From Candidatus Parcubacteria bacterium (GTDB taxonomy: Bacteria; Patescibacteriota; Patescibacteriia; Patescibacteriales; UBA12075): a DNA stretch of 14,205 bases. Both the position numbers and the translations under genes were made by a program. Shown here piece after piece: positions 1 through 6,172 of this stretch. The DNA lies in the NCBI GenBank assembly GCA_023139655.1, contig JAGLNE010000054.1, forward strand, positions 1-14,205, in the 5' to 3' direction. The notes beneath the pieces were generated by a model. That model saw only the letters and a list, made by a program, of their open reading frames with translations. It searched no databases and was not told where the DNA came from. The first letter of the stretch is position 1; each line of letters starts with the position of its first letter.

Positions 1-677
1 TTCATATGAAAATCCTTGGGATAAGGCAATTTAAATTCTCTGATTTCACCTTTTTTGGCGCCAATAAGCTGTTTGTCAAAACCGCCAACAATAAAATCCT
101 TACCAACTACTATCGCCGAGCCTTTGTTCTGCCCACCCTCAAGTGGAACCTTGTCCAAAAACATTTGTATATCAATAATAATCTTGTCAGTATCCTGGAT
201 AGCGCGGTCAACCGCCACTTCCTGGGAGCGCATTTCTTTAAAATCATTAAGCATTTTCGTAAGCTCTTGCTCGCTGACCTCAACTTTTTTCTGTTTTATT
301 TTTAGCCCCTTATAATCACCCAATTTTACATCCGGGAGCATGGCCAAAACTACTTTGTATGAGAAAGGATTGTCTGGCGCAAGTTTAGTTATATCCACTT
401 TTGGCTGACCCACTGGTTGAGCGGTAACATTATCTTTGATAGCTTTGCCCAAGGTATCATTAACAGCCAAACGCCCAGCTTCTTCCAAAATAGTCATCTC
501 ACCCACTTTTCGCTTAACAATATCATAAGGCGCTTTACCTGGCCGAAAGCCTTCTATTTTTACGTCTTTTGAGATCCGAGCCGCCCCCTTCTCGATAAAG
601 GGTTTAAACTCACTTAAACTAAGCTCAATATTCAACTCAATTTGCGATTTCTCTAAATCTTTTTTCTCTACTTTCAT
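1..677 (-). CDS. tig: Trigger factor, ribosome-associated chaperone (3' part cut by window edge)
   Basis: Trigger factor binds the ribosome near the peptide exit tunnel and shields nascent chains; its middle domain has an FKBP-type prolyl-isomerase fold. The first 225 residues are visible. The ribosome-binding signature GFRPGKAP is at residues 43-50, inside the N-terminal tail-binding domain (about 1-145). The start of the PPIase domain follows (AIQDTDKIIIDI at about 159-170, then a GGFDKQLIGAKKGE-like FKBP core at 198-211). The frame is open to position 1, so the rest of the PPIase domain and the C-terminal arms lie outside. The ATG at 677 is the only sensible start and lacks a clear Shine-Dalgarno. 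A hairpin separates it from the zinc-ribbon gene upstream. The family call is firm. Confidence 0.95.
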   Translation of the reverse strand, partial: MKVEKKDLEKSQIELNIELSLSEFKPFIEKGAARISKDVKIEGFRPGKAPYDIVKRKVGEMTILEEAGRLAVNDTLGKAIKDNVTAQPVGQPKVDITKLAPDNPFSYKVVLAMLPDVKLGDYKGLKIKQKKVEVSEQELTKMLNDFKEMRSQEVAVDRAIQDTDKIIIDIQMFLDKVPLEGGQNKGSAIVVGKDFIVGGFDKQLIGAKKGEIREFKLPYPKDFHM

Positions 678-685
678 AATATAAT

Positions 686-736
686 AAAATAATTAATTAA
701 AAATTAATGAGGGAGACGATAAATAGCTCTCCCTCA
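686..736 (-). terminator. Hairpin between the zinc-ribbon gene and tig
   Basis: A perfect 9-bp inverted repeat (TGAGGGAGA at 708-716, TCTCCCTCA at 728-736) has an 11-nt loop. On the minus strand it is followed by an AT-rich tract, TTAATTTTTAATTAATTA, with one run of five T. This fits an intrinsic terminator for the small zinc-ribbon gene, although the broken U-tract suggests partial readthrough into tig, whose start is only 31 nt further on. Confidence 0.6.
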
Positions 737-764
737 ACCTCTTTCTTTAAAAAGTACATCTAAA

Positions 765-962
765 TCACCATGTTTCTTTTTCAAATTCTTCACCTGGCTG
801 AATTGTCTTTTTGCATTGCCCACATACGTCACCGGCTCCGCCAAAAGAAAATTTTTCATCACGTTTTTCAACAGAAGTTTCTTTTAATACTGTTGTCACC
901 CCACCACATAATACACATTTTTCATATTCTGATTTCTCCACATCTTTATTTAGACAATCCAT
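765..962 (-). CDS. Small zinc-ribbon protein, 65 aa
   Basis: A 65-residue cytosolic protein with two CxxC knuckles: CVLC at residues 16-19 and CGQC at 47-50. This spacing suits one structural zinc ion in a ribbon-type fold. The 27 residues between are charged and glycine-rich (KRDEKFSFGGAGD). It starts at ATG 962, seven bases after GGGAGGAGG, the best Shine-Dalgarno in the window and unusual here because most neighbours have none. The gene lies 47 bp downstream of ppaC on the same strand and is followed by a hairpin, so it may end the nusA-ppaC transcript. The specific role is unknown; nucleic-acid binding or a transcription-associated role is a guess based on the fold and neighbours. Confidence 0.8.
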   Translation of the reverse strand: MDCLNKDVEKSEYEKCVLCGGVTTVLKETSVEKRDEKFSFGGAGDVCGQCKKTIQPGEEFEKETW

Positions 963-1009
963 AGCTTATCCTCCTCCCTTATTTTTCTTACTTTCTTATT
1001 TTTTTTATT

Positions 1010-1936
1010 TTAATTATCAAACTCCTTCGTAAACACTGGCACGACTTGTTTTTTTCTCGACATTAAACCTTCTTTGTAGGCTTGGTTATTATCAAATTTT
1101 ATTTCTAATGCCTTTTCCACCCGCTCAGGCCCATCACTCACTGTCAAAACCGTAGAGCCTTGTTTTAAAATATCAGTAATTAATAAAATTACTGCATAAT
1201 AGCTATCAGATTCTTTTAGTTTCTTCATTTCCTCCAACAACTCGGCCTCACGTCCTTCAAATTCACCAGAATCAACTGTCTCCACCTGCCCAATGCCAAA
1301 CTTACCAGCCTTAAACTCATAATCTTTGTAATCACTTTTAATTATTTCCAAAGCGCTTGAGTCTTTAATATTAGACTTGGCCTTAAATATTTCAATCCCT
1401 AAGGCTTGCCAGTCCTCAACTCCGGCCAGCTTAGCTAATTCGGCAATATATTCTTTGTCAATCGGGGTACAAGTCGGGGATTTGGTAATAACCGTATCAT
1501 CTAGAATAGCGGAAAGCATCAGACCGGCTAGCGCCTCATCAATCTCAACACCATGATTTTTATATAAATGATAAATTATAGTATTGCTTGAACCCCAGGC
1601 CTTTACCAGGATATCAATCGGATCAACATAAGAAAAATCCATTTTGTGATGGTCCAGCACCTCAATAATTTTTGCTTCTTCAATGCCCTTAACCGCATGG
1701 GTAGATTCATTGTGGTCTACCAGGATAACGCTCTGCCCACTGGCACTCTCCAGTATTTCCGGCTTATCAATATTAAATTTATCAAGCACGAACTTGGTCG
1801 CCAGGTTGATCTCTCCGGTTACAGCCGGTATATAGACGTCCGTGTTCTCCAGCTTGTTTTTATAATTAGCGTAAGAAATAGCCGCTGCCACCGAATCCAA
1901 GTCCGGTGTCTTGTGGCCGATAACGTAAATAGACAT
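1010..1936 (-). CDS. ppaC: Manganese-dependent inorganic pyrophosphatase (family II, DHH)
   Basis: Cytosolic family II pyrophosphatase hydrolyses PPi to two phosphates, pulling biosynthetic reactions forward. With the ATG at 1936 the product is 308 aa, the usual length. Metal and catalytic motifs are intact: GHKTPDLDS with H8, D12 and D14; DHNE with D74; the family DHH motif at 95-97; ILDDT with D147; and the C-terminal substrate-binding signature SRKKQVVP at 293-300. An in-frame ATG at 1957 would add seven residues, MLCVTCN, encoded by a 7-bp repeat array; I prefer 1936 because MSIYVIGHKTPD is how this family normally begins. No Shine-Dalgarno is visible. The upstream nusA frame overlaps the first 71 bases out of phase. 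There are no CBS or DRTGG regulatory domains. Confidence 0.95.
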   Translation of the reverse strand: MSIYVIGHKTPDLDSVAAAISYANYKNKLENTDVYIPAVTGEINLATKFVLDKFNIDKPEILESASGQSVILVDHNESTHAVKGIEEAKIIEVLDHHKMDFSYVDPIDILVKAWGSSNTIIYHLYKNHGVEIDEALAGLMLSAILDDTVITKSPTCTPIDKEYIAELAKLAGVEDWQALGIEIFKAKSNIKDSSALEIIKSDYKDYEFKAGKFGIGQVETVDSGEFEGREAELLEEMKKLKESDSYYAVILLITDILKQGSTVLTVSDGPERVEKALEIKFDNNQAYKEGLMSRKKQVVPVFTKEFDN

Positions 1937-3632
1937 ATTGCACGTAACACACAACACATAGCACGCAACAGGTAATACGTATCGCGATTATATTAATTGT
2001 CAAAATATTATTTTTTTCCTCTTTTAATTTTTCCTCTTTTTCTCCATCTTTCTTTTTCTTCTCAATTTTTTCATCGTCTTTTTTCTTCTTTTCATCTTTC
2101 TTTTCCTTGTCAGCTTTCTTTTTCTTCTCATCCTTTTTTTCTGCTTTCTTTTTTTTGTCTGTTTTCCTATCTTCCTTATCTTCTTTTTTCTCTACTTTTT
2201 CTTTCTTTTCCTTTTTCCCATCTTTTTTATCTTCCTTGTCGTTTTTATCCTTATCAATTTTTAATTTTTCATTCTTAATTTTTAATTTATTCTCTGCATC
2301 CTCTTCTTTTTTTTCATCTTTCTTTTCGTCCTTTTTCTTATCCGGGCTGTCCTCCACTATATCAATCTTCCAGCCGGTTAGTTTGGCGGCCAAGCGAGCG
2401 TTCTGTCCGCCTTTGCCGATTGCCAATGAAAGCTGGTCGGTGGAGACTTTAACAGTTGCTTTCATTGTTTTTTCATCTGTATCAATCCCAATTATCTTGG
2501 CTGGCGAAAGGGCGTTGGATATAAAATTTATTGGTTCTTCGTCATATTGAATAATATCTACTTTTTCCCCACCCAATTCGGCAATAACGGTCTGAATCCG
2601 CGCGCCACGCTGCCCGACGCAGGATCCAATCGGATCTACATTGTCCGAGTCGGTCCAAACCGCCACTTTAGCGCGAAAACCGGCTTCGCGAGCCACGCTC
2701 TTTAGCTCAATAAGTCCGTTTGAAATTTCCGGGATCTCTAAATAGAATATTTTCTTAAGTATTTCATCCGCCGTGCGCGAAAGAACGATCTCCGGCCCTT
2801 TAGGACGGGAATTGACTTCCTTTACATAAACCTTTACCCGGTCGCCGGAATTATAGCGTTCACCCTGGATCATTCCATCCGGCGGCAAAACACCCACTGC
2901 TTTACCCAGATCAATTAAAATAATTTTTCCTTCCCTACGCTGGACAACACCACTTACTACTTCATGTTCTTTTTCCTTAAAATCTTTATATATCATTTCC
3001 CGTTCCGCTTCTCTAAGGCGCTGAATAATAACCTGCTTAGCGGTCTGGGCAGCCATCCGGCCATAGCCTTCCGGTTCTTCCAATTTCATTTTTATCTCAT
3101 CATCAATTTTGGCGGTTTTCTTGATCAGTTTAGCATCACTAAGCTCAATCTCAGTCTTAGGATTAAATTTCCTTTTCTCCTCCTCTTCTTCTGGAGCCTC
3201 GTCTGTTTTTTCTTCCTTGCCCTTTTTTTTCTCGTCTTTCTTTTCTTTATCATCAGACGCGCCGTGGCGCGTCCCTACAGCTTCATCTTTTTTTGACTTT
3301 TCATTCTTATTATCTTTATCAACTTTTAATTTTTCATTCTTAATTTTTAATTTATCCTCTGATTCTTTTACCTTCTCACCACTTTTTTCTTCCTCAGAAG
3401 CACTCTCCTCCTCTAATTCTTCTTCCGGCATATCCTCCACCACGGTTTTAATATCAAAAATCTTAGATTTGGCCGTGTCCGGATTAAACTCTACCACAAT
3501 ATTTTGGTTTTTTTTGCCAAAATCCTTGCGGTAAGCCGCTGACAAAGCGCTTTCAATCGTGCTTAAAACCGCCTCATAAGACAAGCCTTTTTCTTCACAT
3601 ATTTGTTTGATCGCATTTGATAAATCTGACAT
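1866..3632 (-). CDS. nusA: Transcription termination/antitermination factor NusA with expanded K/E-rich linkers
   Basis: NusA binds RNA polymerase and RNA and modulates pausing, termination and antitermination. From ATG 3632 (MSDLSNAIKQICEEKG) the frame gives 588 aa. Order: N-terminal RNAP-binding domain, about 1-68 and 156-218, split by an acidic/lysine insert at about 69-155; S1 domain about 222-288; KH1 with VGQRGARI at 339-346; KH2 with AIGKGGQNARLAAKLTGW at 404-421; then a very lysine-rich tail, 430-540. Residues 541-588 look artificial: they read through a 7-bp repeat array and then out of frame into ppaC, overlapping it by 71 bases. The real end may lie near 2010, just after the K-rich tail. 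The first in-frame ATG, 3665, falls in another 7-bp array and is rejected. Confidence 0.93.
   Translation of the reverse strand: MSDLSNAIKQICEEKGLSYEAVLSTIESALSAAYRKDFGKKNQNIVVEFNPDTAKSKIFDIKTVVEDMPEEELEEESASEEEKSGEKVKESEDKLKIKNEKLKVDKDNKNEKSKKDEAVGTRHGASDDKEKKDEKKKGKEEKTDEAPEEEEEKRKFNPKTEIELSDAKLIKKTAKIDDEIKMKLEEPEGYGRMAAQTAKQVIIQRLREAEREMIYKDFKEKEHEVVSGVVQRREGKIILIDLGKAVGVLPPDGMIQGERYNSGDRVKVYVKEVNSRPKGPEIVLSRTADEILKKIFYLEIPEISNGLIELKSVAREAGFRAKVAVWTDSDNVDPIGSCVGQRGARIQTVIAELGGEKVDIIQYDEEPINFISNALSPAKIIGIDTDEKTMKATVKVSTDQLSLAIGKGGQNARLAAKLTGWKIDIVEDSPDKKKDEKKDEKKEEDAENKLKIKNEKLKIDKDKNDKEDKKDGKKEKKEKVEKKEDKEDRKTDKKKKAEKKDEKKKKADKEKKDEKKKKDDEKIEKKKKDGEKEEKLKEEKNNILTINIIAIRITCCVLCVVCYVQYVYLRYRPQDTGLGFGGSGYFLR
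1937..1985. repeat. Degenerate 7-bp tandem repeat before ppaC
   Basis: Read on the plus strand in steps of seven from the ppaC start: ATTGCAC, GTAACAC, ACAACAC, ATAGCAC, GCAACAG, GTAATAC, GTATCGC. Seven units share a purine/A-rich core and a conserved CAC/CAG/TAC end. The array fills the space between the end of the nusA lysine-rich tail and the ppaC start codon, and the nusA frame runs through it. It resembles the short tandemly repeated heptamers described in cyanobacteria, but I do not claim homology. Confidence 0.7.
2245..2296. repeat. 52-bp repeat, copy B, inside the nusA tail
   Basis: This segment matches 3310-3361 at 49 of 52 bases, all differences being C/T transitions. It is built of 7-base steps; on the minus strand: TTAAAAA, TTAAGAA, TGAAAAA, TTAAAAA. 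It encodes LKIKNEKLKI, at about residues 450-459 of NusA. Its period matches the intergenic heptamer arrays. Confidence 0.8.
3256..3273. repeat. GC-rich palindrome embedded in the nusA reading frame
   Basis: GACGCGCC-GT-GGCGCGTC is a perfect 8-bp inverted repeat with a 2-bp centre, in an otherwise A/T-dominated low-complexity region. With the neighbouring GTAGG on the minus strand it resembles dispersed palindromic repeats of the GTAGGGACGCGCC type that I recall from many bacterial genomes. It encodes AVGTRHGAS near residues 118-126, breaking a run of K/E/D codons, and keeps the frame open. Confidence 0.7.
3310..3361. repeat. 52-bp repeat, copy A, inside the nusA N-terminal insert
   Basis: Partner of 2245-2296. 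On the minus strand it encodes LKIKNEKLKV at about residues 95-104 of NusA. The two copies are over 1 kb apart in the same orientation and frame and differ at only three positions, which suggests recent copying or homogenisation rather than chance in lysine-rich sequence. Confidence 0.8.
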
Positions 3633-3667
3633 ATTAATAGACAACAGTAAACAGAAAACAGACAACA
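3633..3667. repeat. 7-bp tandem repeat before nusA
   Basis: Directly upstream of the nusA ATG the plus strand reads ATTAATA, GACAACA, GTAAACA, GAAAACA, GACAACA. The last four units share GNNAACA or a one-base variant. It occupies the place where a ribosome binding site would be, and none is present. Confidence 0.65.
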
Positions 3668-3714
3668 GAATATTTCTGGCTGTATTTGTGCTACTATTTA
3701 ATAATTTATATTAA

Positions 3715-3750
3715 GAAAAAAGGCTAGTGATCCTAACGGATACTAGCCTT
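3715..3750 (-). terminator. Intrinsic terminator, minus strand, upstream of nusA
   Basis: AAGGCTAGT (3720-3728) pairs perfectly with ACTAGCCTT (3742-3750). The loop can form a second short stem, ATCC/GGAT. On the minus strand the hairpin is followed by TTTTTTCTTAA. It would stop transcripts entering from the integrase side before nusA. An alternative is a nusA leader attenuator, since it lies about 90 nt before the nusA start. Confidence 0.75.
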
Positions 3751-3799
3751 AATACAAGATTATGTTATCATTAAATTTATAATTTGTCAAATTTTATTC

Positions 3800-3828
3800 T
3801 TGACTTTAGCTTAATATTATGTTAGGAT
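3800..3828 (+). promoter_or_regulatory. Sigma70-type promoter upstream of tRNA-Asp
   Basis: TTGACT (3800-3805), a 17-bp spacer, then TAGGAT (3823-3828) preceded by TGT (extended -10). A second candidate, TTGACT (3848-3853) with 17 bp to TAGTTA (3871-3876), follows; its -35 lies in the inverted repeat TAGTCA/TGACTA. Either could drive the tRNA. Confidence 0.55.
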
Positions 3829-3872
3829 TTTATTTGATAGTCATTTTTTGACTATTTTTTTATTGAGGAATA

Positions 3873-3907
3873 GTTAACTGTTAAATGTTAATTGTTAAAA
3901 GTTAATA
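3873..3907. repeat. Five exact-period 7-bp repeats before tRNA-Asp
   Basis: GTTAACT, GTTAAAT, GTTAATT, GTTAAAA, GTTAATA: five adjacent units sharing GTTAA, ending two bases before the tRNA. This is the cleanest of the heptamer arrays. If transcription starts at the candidate promoters it becomes part of the pre-tRNA 5' leader removed by RNase P. Confidence 0.85.
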
Positions 3908-3909
3908 TA

Positions 3910-3983
3910 GGAGCGGTAGTTCAGTTGGTTAGAACGCCTGCCTGTCACGCAGGAGGTCGCGGGTTCGAGTCCCGTCCGTTCCG
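3910..3983 (+). tRNA. trnD: tRNA-Asp(GUC)
   Basis: A 74-nt cloverleaf folds completely: acceptor GGAGCGG/CCGTTCC with one G-U, D stem GTTC/GAAC, anticodon stem CCTGC/GCAGG with loop CTGTCAC (anticodon GTC, Asp), variable AGGTC, T arm GCGGG-TTCGAGT-CCCGT. Discriminator G73 agrees with Asp identity. CCA is not encoded in full (G then CA). The gene lies at the edge of the element carrying the integrase, a classic tRNA integration setting. Confidence 0.97.
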
Positions 3984-3993
3984 CATTTACTGA

Positions 3994-4024
3994 AACAGGA
4001 CACTAGTCCTGTTTTTGTTTTGTC
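3994..4024 (+). terminator. Terminator after tRNA-Asp, overlapping the integrase 3' end
   Basis: AACAGGAC (3994-4001), loop ACTA, GTCCTGTT (4006-4013), followed on the plus strand by TTTTGTTTTG. It ends the tRNA transcript. The integrase stop codon (4003-4005) lies in its loop, so the two convergent genes share these bases. Confidence 0.8.
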
Positions 4025-5121
4025 TTAGGTAATATCAGCTTGATTGGAAAATGGTCTGAATTAATAATTGTTTCAGTGTTGACGCTAGGTTGACATTTGT
4101 TTGTTTCCAACAGATTAATTGTGCTCTGTAAGGCAGACGGAGATAAATGTACATAGCGCATTGTCGTTTTAATATCCGAGTGTCCGAGCAATTTTTGAAC
4201 AGCTGGTATTGTAGCGCCGGCTTCTGCTAAATGAGAAGCAAAACTGTGTCTTAAACGATGCCAACCAATCCTTTCTATGCCCGCCTTTTCACAGGTTTCA
4301 GCAAGACGGCTTGCGCAATAATCCGTTTTTAAAAATTCACCCCTATAAGTAAAGATATAGCCTGATTGCTTTTTTTGTTTATCAAGCATGCTCAACACCT
4401 CATTTCCAAGTGGTATATATCTTATTTTGTTGCTTTTGGGTAATCCTTTTATATTTCTAACTATTGCGTGCCTAATAGTCAACTGTTTGTTATTAAAATT
4501 AATATCTTCCCAGCTAAGCGCAATTAATTCGCCTAGCCTAACTCCTGTCTTGAGAGCTATTAATATAGCGTCTTTCCAGATTCCATCAGCATTATTGAGT
4601 AGTAATTTACATTCTTCCAGTGTTAAGTGTTTTATTTCTTCTGTCGGTGTTTTGAATAGTTTTACTTTCGGAATTGGACAATCATACCAATCATTTGCAG
4701 TACCAAGGCTTTTGCGCAATACTGCCAAAAAATTATCAATAGTTTTTTTGGAGTATCCTTTTTTTAGCTTTACATTCTTGAATTGTTCTATCCGGTGATG
4801 TCTTATTTTATTGATTTTCTCTTTTCCGAAATATGGTACTAGATGTTTCCGCAATATACATTTCTTACTAAGAATTTCTGAGTGCTTATTGTTCGCGACT
4901 ACATATTCCTCAAACCATTTCCAGGCGTATTCGGAAAATCTTTGATTTAAGTTTTCATTTTTCTGTTCATCTATCGGTTCGCCTTTTAAAACTTTTTGTC
5001 TTAAAATCGCTTCATAGTCAAGCGCCCCTTGTTTCGTATTAACTGGACTTCTTCTCCTATAACGTACATTGTTATATTGAAAATCAACCCAATAGCTTTT
5101 TCTAAATTTTCTTACTGCCAT
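4003..5121 (-). CDS. int: Tyrosine recombinase (phage/ICE-type integrase), 372 aa
   Basis: A site-specific recombinase that inserts and excises the element, most likely at tRNA-Asp, whose 3' end is 20 bp away. Layout: N-terminal arm-binding segment (about 1-55, VRYRRRSPVNTKQGA), core-binding helical domain (about 60-155), catalytic domain (about 160-340). All catalytic residues are present: R195 in TGVRLGEL, K229, H288 and R291 in HRLRHSFAS, H314 in LLGHSDIKTTMRY, and nucleophile Y323. Length is normal for integrases of this class. The start ATG at 5121 lies 6 bp after the stop of the excisionase gene, so the two probably share a transcript and may be translationally coupled; no Shine-Dalgarno is visible. 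It looks intact and functional. Confidence 0.95.
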   Translation of the reverse strand: MAVRKFRKSYWVDFQYNNVRYRRRSPVNTKQGALDYEAILRQKVLKGEPIDEQKNENLNQRFSEYAWKWFEEYVVANNKHSEILSKKCILRKHLVPYFGKEKINKIRHHRIEQFKNVKLKKGYSKKTIDNFLAVLRKSLGTANDWYDCPIPKVKLFKTPTEEIKHLTLEECKLLLNNADGIWKDAILIALKTGVRLGELIALSWEDINFNNKQLTIRHAIVRNIKGLPKSNKIRYIPLGNEVLSMLDKQKKQSGYIFTYRGEFLKTDYCASRLAETCEKAGIERIGWHRLRHSFASHLAEAGATIPAVQKLLGHSDIKTTMRYVHLSPSALQSTINLLETNKCQPSVNTETIINSDHFPIKLILPKTKQKQD

Positions 5122-5127
5122 ATTATT

Positions 5128-5325
5128 TTATGCTTCTGATTTAATACGAGTTTTTTTCAAAAACTCTTCAATTCCTGCTTTTGAAAATCTTACACTTCTG
5201 CCCATCTTATGATATGAGATTTTCTTTCCACCCATGAATCTTTGTATTGTTCTTTCGGCTATTCCAAGTATCCGAGACGCCTCGGATATTGTAAGCAGAT
5301 TTGAAATTGTATTATCAGTCGCCAT
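5128..5325 (-). CDS. Excisionase-type helix-turn-helix protein (MerR/HTH_17-like), 65 aa
   Basis: A small DNA-binding protein with the winged-helix pattern of excisionases: LTISEASRILGIAERTIQRF (helix-turn-helix), then the wing KISYHKMGRSVRFSKAGIEEFLKK. Such proteins bend DNA at attachment sites to favour excision and often act as regulators. I take ATG 5325 as the start; a TTG at 5343 would add six residues but falls inside an upstream hairpin. It lies directly upstream of the integrase (6-bp gap), the usual xis-int pairing. A plain repressor of the same fold is possible. Confidence 0.85.
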   Translation of the reverse strand: MATDNTISNLLTISEASRILGIAERTIQRFMGGKKISYHKMGRSVRFSKAGIEEFLKKTRIKSEA

Positions 5326-5336
5326 TAATTTGTTAA

Positions 5337-5391
5337 GGAGCAATACAGGCTTAACGTCATTGTGACGCTAGTGGTTATTGCTCCGATTATA
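5337..5391 (-). promoter_or_regulatory. xis-int promoter region with a leader hairpin
   Basis: On the minus strand a perfect TATAAT box (5391-5386) is followed within a few bases by a perfect 9-bp inverted repeat, GGAGCAATA (5384-5376) and TATTGCTCC (5345-5337). Inside it is a second stem, CGTCA/TGACG (5355-5367). The mRNA would start almost at the hairpin. It may be an operator for the excisionase or a structured 5' leader. The -35 is weak. Confidence 0.6.
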
Positions 5392-5427
5392 ACATCAAAT
5401 TTTTGAAGAGTCGAACTATATAAGTAA

Positions 5428-5790
5428 TTATTTAAATACCGATTTTTTTGAAGCGTGCTTCAATAAAGATTTAAGTAAAATATTTTTCAGCTTTCGTTCC
5501 CCGTGATAGTCTTTGATATCTGTTAAGTTAAACGCAGAACATATTTCGTTTTTACAATAAGGCATTTTTAGCTCGTTCAATGTATTAACAACAGTATTAA
5601 GTAGAATTAAGTCAGACCAATATTTATAGTATTTATTTGTTCTGACTTGTCTTCTAAATAATTTGAATATTGCCCTTAATCTTATTTTTCTATTTCTGTA
5701 CTGCGAAATGCGTTTTGTCATGGTGTTAATGTGGTCTCTTATATTTATTATTTTACTTAATTCTTCTTCATGCGTTATTGTATTTTTCAT
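5428..5790 (-). CDS. Hypothetical basic helical protein, 120 aa
   Basis: I do not recognise this family. The product is lysine/arginine-rich, predicted mostly helical, with a basic stretch at residues 33-56 (RNRKIRLRAIFKLFRRQVRTNKY written in part) and a basic tail, KNILLKSLLKHASKKS. Three cysteine-free thirds surround only two cysteines, at CKNEIC (about 80-85). There is no signal peptide or membrane segment. A nucleic-acid-binding role is possible from the charge. ATG at 5790, no Shine-Dalgarno. It lies between the xis-int unit and the 271-aa gene on the same strand. Confidence 0.65.
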   Translation of the reverse strand: MKNTITHEEELSKIINIRDHINTMTKRISQYRNRKIRLRAIFKLFRRQVRTNKYYKYWSDLILLNTVVNTLNELKMPYCKNEICSAFNLTDIKDYHGERKLKNILLKSLLKHASKKSVFK

Positions 5791-6117
5791 ACTTTTTTTA
5801 AGTTGAATAATTTATTAAATTTTTTATATAGCTTAATTTTCTGCAGGAATGTATATTATATTAAAAATGTAATATTTTTCTCTCTCAGGCGATTTTTCGC
5901 CTGTTTCATCCAGATATTGGGCTTAAAAAACGCATAATTTTTCAAACAGTGATTCCTTTTCATTTTAAAATTAAACAGATTTCTGGTCGTAGCAATAACA
6001 ATATTTTCTATAGCTTTTAGTGCGCTCTCTCTTCCCCTGTATTAGAGGCTAATAGGAGGGAGACCGATTTGTCGCACCACTATTTTGAGTGCCTATTTGC
6101 TAAACGGGAGGCTGAGG
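5791..6117. other. 327-bp gap: hairpins and one doubtful short ORF
   Basis: No confident gene. It contains a perfect 7-bp hairpin, CAGGCGA-TTTT-TCGCCTG (5886-5903), and a second hairpin around 6033-6061 in which TATTAG-AGG-CTAATA is flanked by TCCC and GGGA. One ATG frame on the minus strand (5963-5856) would give 35 residues, MKRNHCLKNYAFFKPNIW and on; the frame stays open upstream of that ATG to about 6045, so it could be a remnant of a longer gene. I would not annotate it as a gene. Confidence 0.5.
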
Positions 6118-6172
6118 CTAATTAATAGAGGTTTTTACGCCTTTTCCCCTATAAGGCCTCGCGTTTAGCAAA
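6096..6172. repeat. Long inverted repeat over the 3' end of the 271-aa gene
   Basis: TTTGCTAAACG (6096-6106) and CGTTTAGCAAA (6162-6172) are perfect inverse complements. Past one G-G mismatch the pairing continues with GAGGC (6108-6112) and GCCTC (6156-6160), giving 16 of 17 paired positions around a 43-nt loop. The right arm encodes the C-terminus of the neighbouring protein and the left arm lies past its stop. No T-tract follows on either strand, so it is not a standard terminator. Confidence 0.75.

Noticed and set aside
765..1032. Plus-strand frames of 64-73 aa opposite the zinc-ribbon gene
   Set aside because: The minus-strand frame has a strong Shine-Dalgarno and two CxxC knuckles; the others are shadows.
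1937..1985. CRISPR-like array before ppaC
   Set aside because: The units are 7 bp, degenerate and without spacers; no cas gene is present.
1997..3534. Several plus-strand frames rich in F, S and L opposite nusA
   Set aside because: They are the reverse of lysine/glutamate codons in the NusA linkers; no start context and no domain.
5856..5963. 35-aa minus-strand ORF in the gap
   Set aside because: No ribosome binding site, no domain and a hairpin inside; kept only as a remark in the gap entry.
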